A stretch of DNA of 64,000 nucleotides from Cymodocea nodosa. Lineage: Eukaryota; Streptophyta; Magnoliopsida; Alismatales; Cymodoceaceae. A program made the position numbers and the translations under genes. Shown piece after piece: positions 56,517-64,000 of the stretch; the first letter of the stretch is position 1, and every line of letters starts with the position of its first letter. The notes under the pieces were generated by a model. That model made no database searches, was not told the DNA's origin, and was given only the letters and a program-made list of their open reading frames with translations. The DNA lies in the NCBI GenBank assembly GCA_036874045.1, contig CM072336.1:10258501-10322500 (forward strand). The letters run 5' to 3'.

Positions 56517-58282
56517 TGTTTGCTTAAGTGTATTTTTTTTGTAAGTAACAAGTAATTTCATGAACTATTTCTAATTTTAGTAACTTAATTCATTAAATTT
56601 ACTACAAGTGCACATCTATTGTATAAGTATACAAATACAGGTCAAACTCATAGGAAATTATCGAAATTACTTTGCTTTATAAACTTTCATAGCCAAGGTA
56701 TAATGTATATTCACAATATGCTCACTTCATTAATTTACAATTAACTCAATAGACTTAGTTTGTGAAGTTATGCTTAACTCAATGAACTTAGCTTGTAGAG
56801 TTATAGTTAACTCAATGAGCTCTCAAGTAACTTATAATTAATATTGTAGTTTGCAAACCATCCATTAGGCAATTTTATACCTTACAAACAACAATTAATT
56901 AAGTTTTCGAATGCTAATTCATATTACATTCATAATTGATCAATTCTAGCATTCAATACATCCAAATAGTAGATTTTTAAATCAAGCTTTCAAAGATTTA
57001 TATTAACTAGTTTAAACAATTAGTAATATGCTTTTATATAACTGAAATGAAATAAACACAAAACATTCAACAATACTAACAATACTAACACAAATGATAT
57101 AATACAGATTTGATAAACATAAAAATAGATAATGAGTTTTGTTTTGTTTTGATTTTGTTTTTGTTCCTTCATATGAGCAAGTGATGAAAGGTAAAATTCT
57201 CTATTGATAGTAAGAAACATTCGTCACTACATGTGATACGATTATACCACTAAAAATTTAACCACTTACTATCAAGTGCTCCTCTCCCTACTAGATTACG
57301 AACCTAGACTTTTGTAAGTTAATTTCCTCTTTAGTATAGTGGCATCAACCTGAAACTAAGGCTAGAAGCTTTATTGTTTCTTAAGAGATGATTTGATGCT
57401 TGGTGAAAATGTCATTCCTTCTTGTGACGCAATCACTTATCATGGTAATTGTTAGTCATCATGTTTGGCTTAGAATCGACTCGACATCTGAAAAGCATCC
57501 TCACATACCTCTGATAGATGGTAGTAATGGTGGTATTGGTGAGAGCTCAAGGAACATCTGATGCATCTGCAATGAGTGCAATTCTCCCCCCTCCTTTCTT
57601 TGTTATTTTTCTTTTTCTTTTATATTTCTTTCAATAATAATTGCTTCCACCAAAATCAATGGTTAGATTTCCTTACTTCACATCAACGATAGTGATTATT
57701 TCTTCATTCCACGATTTAGATCATGGCATGATTTGTGCAACATGGTTTCCTTCAAATTTCCTACAACTACTCACAATTGAATATTAGAAAATAACTTGTT
57801 CGTGGAGTTAACTTAACATACCAACCTTATTGAGTTAAGTGTAACTCAACGGACTCATTTAGTTCTATAGTTTAATAGAACAACTATTTATATAATGCTT
57901 ACATTTAATATATAAAAGAAGTAATTTCTAATCATTCATAATTGGATGTGTGAAATAATTCCTAACTTTACGAGGTTTTGTAAACTTACCATAGTAATAT
58001 TATGAGGTTCTGTAAACTTACCTTAATGATGTTATAAGGTTTCATAAACTTACCTTAATAATATTACAAGGCTTCGTACTTAATACTATAAAGCCACATG
58101 TAAATTAGGTTTTTAATCTTTCAAAAATAATACTTAATTAACGTTTAATTCCTTTAAATTATGCATTTTCTTTAATTAAGACTTGTAATTGTATAAATGT
58201 AACATAATGACTTAATTCTCATATGATAAACTAAATACGATGCAATTAACTACTAATATTATGCATAATTTCATTCTAAACA
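56517..58282 (-). repeat. AthC 3' LTR (diverged Athila-like)
   Basis: On the plus strand it runs from TGTTTGCTTAAG at 56517 to TTCTAAACA at 58282, next to the polypurine tract. It shares landmarks with the AthA LTR in the same order: ACAAGTGCACATCTATTGTA (56604), TAACTCAA words, CTCTCCCTACTAGATTACGA (57282), and a plus-strand CTTTTATA at 57617-57624. It is clearly diverged from AthA and lacks the ~138-bp array. The left end is less certain than the right. Confidence 0.75.
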
Positions 58283-58295
58283 CTTCCCCCATACC
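58283..58295 (-). other. Polypurine tract of AthC
   Basis: The minus strand reads GGTATGGGGGAAG, identical to the AthA tract, followed by the LTR start. Confidence 0.8.
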
Positions 58296-58445
58296 TAAGT
58301 TTTGCAAGTCCTTTAGCAAACCTATTATAGTCTTGCTTAAAATTTTCTTTCTAAAGTGGAATTTCTATCAAAGCTAGTATAAATGTCTGAAATATCTGTT
58401 ATTGTCGTATCAATAATCTGTTGAATTTCCTCTGTTTGTACTTCT

Positions 58446-59859
58446 TCAAAACATATTAGTATCAATAGTCTCTGTATTATTCTGTCTATCAACAACATTT
58501 ATGTCGATAATTGGTCTATATAACAATTGTCTTTGTATGAAAGAATGTTCTATATCTGTCTGTGTAATAGAATCATCCTGTATTTTTGAAATTTCTATAA
58601 TTGAGACATTGGCAGTGTTATATTCTATTTGTAACTGTGTAGTTTGTTGATTATATACATTTATCAATAAATATACTGTATACTGTAACAAATATAACCA
58701 CATGTATAAGCAACTATACTAAAACTCAAAAGTCTTTATTTGAGAAACAGTAAGAGGAAGAATAGCTGTACATTCCTCTTCAGATGAAATATCATTAAAA
58801 TTCATAGACTTAGTGTCTATGTCATCAAAAATATCATTAAAATTGATATCATCTGTATATGTATCATCAAAATTTCCAATATGTTCTCTTTCCGTAGGAA
58901 AAGAATGTTGGCTTGCAACATATTGTGAAAAACTGTCCATTGTATTAAAAGAAACATTATGCACTAATGTGACAGAATACCTTAGAGTGTATGCTTGTAA
59001 TCCGATATTTGTCACATCTGCTGGGATTCCTAAAACAAAATCCTGTCCAACTTGTGCAATAGAACAAAGTTTTCCATTTTTCAATGATTCTTCTCTTTGC
59101 TACAATATGCCTTATACACCTACAGTCAGTTCAAAATATTTTAATGTCTTCTTCTTTTTCCGACTATATGTCTGTAGTGTTTCTGGTTGTTTAGGAGGTT
59201 CTAAAGTTTTCTTAATTTCTCCTGTTAAAGGCACATTGTAGTCTTGATGGTCCTTCACCATGATGCCTAGATGGTAATAATGGAATATAGAGTTTTAAGC
59301 TCTCAACCTCTACCATTTTTAGTTGATAAACTTTTTGTCCTTCACTACGAAGGCTCATTTTTCAAATGGCAGTTTTCTATTCATCAATAAATTGTTGAAT
59401 GTCATCTAAAACAGCCAAGGGAAAATAATGTTGGGAATACAAAGACTCTAATTCCTTATTGGCATTTTCTATCATTGGTCTTTATTTCTTTCCATAATAA
59501 GTGATATACTGTACCGATTTTTTAGGTACATGTCCAGAACTTGTAACAACTGTAGGTTTAGGTTGTAAAGTTCGTTTCCATAGTTGTATTGTGGAAAGTT
59601 CGGTCTGTTTTAGTCTAAACTATGTTTCAGCATAATTTCGGATAAATTTCCAATAGAAATTTTTCTCGTCTTGATCAGCTTTTCTAATTTCATATAGTAT
59701 TTCTAGAAAAAGTATACCTTGAGTAGATTTCTTTGATCTCACTTTTTATCTTTTGAAGTTCCATCTCTTTTTTGCACTTTTGTCATTCTACCACGTCCTC
59801 ATCCATGTCCTAACATTGTCGATTAATCTTCGTTGTTCATTGTAGAACTTAGTGAAAGT
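58446..59859 (-). pseudogene. AthC internal ORF remnant of unknown function
   Basis: Broken frames on the minus strand: 59084-58719 (121 codons, GKLCSIAQVGQDFVLGIPAD, LQAYTLRYSVTLVHNVSF, then an acidic tail) and 58703-58446 (85 codons, Gln/Asn/Ile-rich). Upstream to 59859 more pieces can be read, beginning with a basic GHG/GRGRMTKVQKRDG-like stretch and including PLAVLDDIQQFID. It occupies the post-pol position of an Athila-type element. I do not recognise the family, and it is not similar to the AthA extra ORF, gag or F-box. I cannot tell one protein from two. Confidence 0.45.
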
Positions 59860-60299
59860 AAAGATTGTGAAACTAGGGTTTTACCAAGGTAGAAACACAA
59901 AAGGTTGTTAGTAAAACATTTATAACTCTTCGAGTTTATAAACGGATTCAATCATTGAAATCATAAATATAAGATCCATTACTAATAAATAACTTGAATG
60001 CTTACAATAACTGTATGAGTTTTACAACTGACAAAAACAAAATACTTAGCGTAACTGTTCATGTAAAGAAAATAACTACGGGCTAAGTGAAAAGTGAGAA
60101 AACTCGAAGATTTATGATAACTATTCGAGTTTTGAGAACAGTAAAGCACATAACTATACGACAAACTAGAATAGTTATTATCAGATATTAAGTCTTTCAA
60201 AAAAATATAATAATATTAAGTTAACTGTTCGAGTTTCTCGTATGGATATGCAAAAAAGTCGAAGACTTAAGCATAAATGTTCGAGTTTCAACATGAAAC
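59860..60299 (-). other. Noncoding DNA with AACTCGAA/TTCGAGTT words
   Basis: Several CTGTTCGAGTTT and GAACTCG-like words resemble those in the Cop-3 LTR (63600-63740). The boundary between AthC internal DNA and another LTR relic is unclear. Confidence 0.35.
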
Positions 60300-60690
60300 A
60301 TAATAAAGCAATGAAATTCAACACGTGCATAATTCTAACTTAAGGAGTTCAAATATTTTCAGATACTTATAAACCTAACTATCTGATGCTCAAATGCATT
60401 TCGGATAGTTACCAGATAACTTACCGAACATTTACTTAAGGTATACATTAAGGTTTCAACACGTGTACTTCAGGAAATAATAAAATATTCCTTTAATCGT
60501 TTTAACACATAACTATCCAATACATACAATATAAATTTTTAAAATAATAGATAATTCAGATACTTAAGAATGAAAAAAACCTGTAATTCACCGACAGTTC
60601 AGAAATGTACTGAATTAATGTTAATTTCCTAAGATTATGTAGATTCTCTCATTAAAGTATATAATAATTCATAATGGTTGAATTCTTATA
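60300..60690 (-). repeat. AthA-type LTR fragment (start of U3)
   Basis: It resembles 17620-18330 with internal deletions: GCATTTCGGATAGTTA, AACACGTGTACTTCAGGAAAT, TTCACCGACAGTTCAGAAATG, and ends ATATGATAAATTG. Both ends are broken and no duplication is seen. Confidence 0.75.
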
Positions 60691-61126
60691 TGATAAATTG
60701 CTCCCCCTACATAAATGTAGTCTAGAGAATCTATGGCGTACTTAAATTGGGTTGCCAAGCCCCAATAGATTTGAGTCTCTCTATTTTTTATTTTTTAATT
60801 TAAATACAAAAATAAGTAGTAGATTTAACAATTTAGACTTTCTAACTTTTATCTTGTTCAATTTACAAAAGAAAATTCATAAAGATATACCTTTAGATAA
60901 CTTAAAAGAATTCAATAATGAGTACACAAATTTAAGAAAATAAATACATTACATTATGTGTAAAGGATAGATAATAACAAAGAAAAATAATAAAGATTAT
61001 ATGCACAGATTGTGGCAGAATTGTTATAATACCTGTAAAAGAAATTAAGGTTAAATACATTGCCTCCTTTTTTTTTTAAATTTATACATATATATTTTAT
61101 GTATTACCTCCCACAATATCATCTTT
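60691..61126 (-). other. DNA 3' of the Cop-3 gag
   Basis: The part nearest gag (60995-61126) matches the fragment at 18950-19135. The rest is AT-rich with GGTTGCCAAGCCCCAATAG near 60749 and no ORF of note. Protease, integrase and RT are absent, so Cop-3 is truncated after gag. Confidence 0.5.
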
Positions 61127-62776
61127 TTACGTGATCACAATCCCTTGCTTAAGGGAAAGATAACCGATACAATGTTTAATACTATTCTTAGTACTGGAAA
61201 TAAAGACATTATTTTTAGCAATACTATCATGCAATATATAATTTTTAGAAGATGCATCGTGTAAACCAATACAATGTTTTTCTATATTTGATATTTTACT
61301 ACTAAGTTTATTTGTTATGGTTTGACTATTATTCCATTTAATTAATGTAGCCTTTTGATCACAAACCTTAATCTTTAACATATCAATTTCTGAATTTAAA
61401 TCAATAATAATCAGTTTCAGTTTTTCAATTTCACAAATCATTTTCTTCTTATCAGTAATTAAATTTTCACAATTAGCATGCAATTTTCTTTCTATTGTAG
61501 TAAACTTTAAAATTTCCTGTGCATGCCTTTGATTTTCTTCTTTAAATTTATTCAACGTAGAGTTCAGAAAATCAATCTTATTTTCAGATTCATCTAGCAT
61601 TTTCCTAGTGTTCTTTCCTTCTGTTTTTACTTTCTTATATTTTCTAGCTAGTTTATTGTATTCAACAAGTAATCCATCAAAACTAGCATTTTGATCAGAG
61701 GGTACCTCACTGGATTTTGCCATGAAGCATACATTTGCTAGATTTTCTTCTGAATCTGATGTTGATGAGGATTCATTGTCTAATGTTGAATCTTTTATTT
61801 CTTCACTTTGTGAAGCTGAAGAGTCATCCCATGTCACTTTAAGTGTCATTCTCTTTTCGAATTTCTTATCCCTGAAATTCCTCCTCGAATTCTTTTTATC
61901 TTTGTTGAAAGGACAATTAATTTGAAAGTGACCCGGCCTATTGCACTTGTAGCATATGATTTTGTCTTTCATGAATGACTTCTTCTCCATATCTCTAGAT
62001 GTTTTTGCTGACCTGAAGTTCATACGTTTCTTCAACATATTTCTTAATTTTCTGGTCAATAATAGTAAATCATTGTCAGAATCACTAGTAACTTCTGAGA
62101 CTTTATCAACCTCAAAAGTTAGACCCTTTCTAAGATTCTTCCCTTTTGGATCTAAATGTTGTACTTCATAGGCTATCAGATTGCCTATGAGATCATCAAG
62201 AGTATATGTATTTAAATCTTTGGACTCTTCAATAGATGTCTTTTGAGCCCAAATTTTAGTTAAAGATCTAAGGATCTTTCTTACCAAGTCTTTTTCCTCG
62301 AATTTCTTGCCTAAAGATTTTAATGAATTTATAATCTTAAGAAAACGAGAAAACATATCAGAGATACATTTATTTTCGTGCATTTTAAAAATCTCATATT
62401 TATGTACTAACATATTAATCTTAGATTCCTTGACCTGGTTAATACCTTCGTTGGCAACTTCTAATGCATGTCATATCTCATATGCAGTTTGATATGCAAA
62501 AACTTTGTTAAATTGATCATGAGATAAAGTACAAAACAAGATGTTTAAACCTTTAGCATGCAGTGTCATTCACTCCTTTTCATCAAAAGTCTAAGTATCA
62601 TATGGAGTCGTAACTAACACTATAGGATTGCTAATTATATGTCATAGTTTGAAATCAATTGACTGAAAGAATACTTTCATCTTATATTTCCATTAGCCAT
62701 AATTGCTAACTTCGAACATAGGAGGATGATTAGTGGTTTGTCCTTCAGTGATAACTAAGATTTCAGTATTATCCAT
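61127..62776 (-). pseudogene. gag: Cop-3 copia gag
   Basis: It starts ATG at 62776 (MDNTEILVITEGQ), with stops in the first ~120 codons, then a long open frame from 62413 to 61127 (428 codons). The N-terminal part fits the copia-type gag domain: WKYKMKVFFQSIDF, NQVKESKINMLVHKYEIFKM, ISDMFSRFLKIINSLKSLGK. A zinc knuckle CYKCNRPGHFQINC lies at residues 154-167 of the open part. A long coiled coil (about residues 230-345) follows an acidic Ser-rich segment. Gag would form the particle and bind RNA in the cytoplasm. The zinc knuckle plus coiled-coil C-terminus resembles SIRE/Maximus-like copia gags (recalled). Upstream are a copia primer site and LTR. Confidence 0.9.
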
Positions 62777-62856
62777 TTTAAGCAGATGATCCTGAGTAAA
62801 TGACAGGAAAAACCAATTCTTAAATAGAGAAATGAAAGCTCTTAATTTAAATAAAT

Positions 62857-62868
62857 GCTCTGATACTA
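62857..62868 (-). other. Primer binding site of Cop-3 (initiator tRNA-Met type)
   Basis: The plus strand reads GCTCTGATACTA, one base off the 3' end of plant initiator tRNA-Met (GCTCTGATACCA as recalled), two bases inside the LTR end. This is the usual copia primer. Confidence 0.88.
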
Positions 62869-62870
62869 GT

Positions 62871-64000
62871 TGTAGGATCGTTGTATCACAAGAGGAGGGG
62901 TGAATTGTGTCTTTAGTAATTAAATTACCAACGGATAAAACAAGAGTACAAAACACTCATAAATAAAATTCTATTCTTTATAAACTTTAAAGACAGAATT
63001 TACAATATCTTTTCAGCTCAATTCCCTTCTTGACGGTTTTGATATAGTAATGTCCGATATACAATTCAAATAGAAAATGAAGTCCTTATTCAAAACTAAT
63101 TTCGAATTGTATAAAACTTGATCTTTATGCACACAGCTCCTTTCCTTCTTTTTGCTCAACTTCTATATCTCTTCTTCTCTAGTTGTTGAATTTCCAGACT
63201 TCTTGCGTTTGCAGCTATTTTTTTGAAATTACTTGGAATTTCGAACTTCTTTTGATGTTAGAGAACTTTTCTGAATATGAATATTCAAACTTAACTTTTC
63301 AGTTAGGGATCCGGATTGAATATTCAGACTTGATTTTTGAGATTGGGATCCTCTATTGTAATGTAACTCATACTCTCTATTTGTAGTCGAACTCTGACTT
63401 CACGTTCAACATGTTCACTCACTTAATCCATAATCTACGTACTAATTTTTTCTTTAATCCAAATTACTATCTTTTTGAATTTCCACTTTCTCCACTATCA
63501 TTTTGAATTTCCATGATCTCCACTCATAGATTCACCGAAACTTTATCTTCTTGGAGATTTGTAGAATATCTTTTAAGTCTTCGTTTTAGTCGAACATTTA
63601 TCCTTTAAGTCTTGTAAAAACTCGAACACTTATCTATAACTCTTTAAGTTTTTGCACATGCAAAACACGTGACTGAACATAGCAAACTTATCGTTCATTA
63701 GTTATTTTATAAAACTCGAAAGTTATCTATCGATGCGTATAAAAACTTGAATAGTTATCTAACTCTTCGATTTTCATTACCGAACGCACATGGAAAACAC
63801 GTGACAAGTTAAAACATTAAAAACACACGTGCCGATAACTTAACTATACGAGTTTTTAACATAACTATTCGACAAAAACAAAACGTTAACTATCCGAAAG
63901 TTTAACTATTGAAAATCTAACTATTCGAAAACTTTAACTATCCAAAAACTTTAACTATTCGAAAGTTAACTATCCGAAATAAAAATGAAACTTTCCGATA
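62871..64000 (-). repeat. Cop-3 5' LTR, right end outside window
   Basis: It starts TGTAGGATCG on the plus strand (LTR 3' end), the same terminus as the copia LTRs at 21861 and, inverted, 10278. It contains CACGTG words near 63667, 63799 and 63825 and a dense array of AACTATCCGAAA-like words from 63850 to the window edge. Confidence 0.88.
63850..64000 (-). repeat. Short tandem motif array in the Cop-3 LTR
   Basis: TTAACTATTCGAAA-like words repeat about every 15-25 bases to the edge of the window. The word TAACTATCCGAAA is also the core of the AthA U3 repeats. Confidence 0.7.

Overview
The window is nuclear DNA of a flowering plant from a repeat-dense, probably heterochromatic region. It is AT-rich and built almost entirely of nested LTR retrotransposons. 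I found no intact host gene, rRNA, tRNA gene or CRISPR array. The species cannot be told from the sequence. Element names below (AthA, AthB, AthC, Cop) are mine.

Layout, left to right. (1) 1-18380, minus strand: AthA-1, an Athila-type Ty3/gypsy element whose 3' LTR runs off the left edge. A copia solo LTR (8533-10278, target duplication CTTAG) sits inside it. (2) 18381-26484: an AthA-type pol fragment, then fragments of two copia elements on the minus strand. Cop-2b carries protease and RT/RNase H but lacks the integrase core. Cop-2a is a 3' LTR plus the end of its internal region, and its LTR is split by an AthA solo LTR (21902-23939, duplication TGTGT). (3) 26485-55203, plus strand: AthB, a second Athila-like family in an LTR-internal-LTR-internal array with two deletions. 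(4) 37245-54824, plus strand: AthA-2, a complete 17.6-kb AthA element inserted in the AthB 3' region, with a perfect AAATG duplication and an uninterrupted AthB copy at 28.7 kb as proof of the empty site. (5) 55204-64000: unassigned DNA, a 57-bp tandem repeat, the 3' end of a third Athila-like element (AthC), an AthA LTR fragment, and the 5' half (LTR, PBS, gag) of copia element Cop-3, which runs off the right edge.

The unusual system is AthA. Both copies share the order LTR, tRNA-Asp-type PBS, a 36-codon CCHC zinc-knuckle mini-ORF, protease-RT-RNaseH-integrase, a long extra ORF, then a gag capsid region downstream of pol, a coiled-coil ORF, a captured F-box protein gene, and the 3' LTR. The usual 5' capsid-type gag is missing. 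The gag therefore appears split and partly moved to the 3' end beside an F-box gene. The 3' block is preceded by a TATA-like sequence and a possible small intron. The extra ORF has a recognisable homologue in Cop-2a, from the other LTR-retrotransposon superfamily.

The AthA LTR promoter region is an array of diverged ~138-bp repeats, each starting at a CACGTG-type box. Part of this array also appears, inverted, in the copia solo LTR, and a ~290-bp piece of a copia LTR appears inside AthA-2. This suggests sequence exchange between superfamilies. All large coding regions are broken, mostly by C-to-T or G-to-A changes (TGG to TAG/TGA, CAG to TAG) expected from decay of methylated cytosines. All family assignments are from reading motifs; no database search was done.
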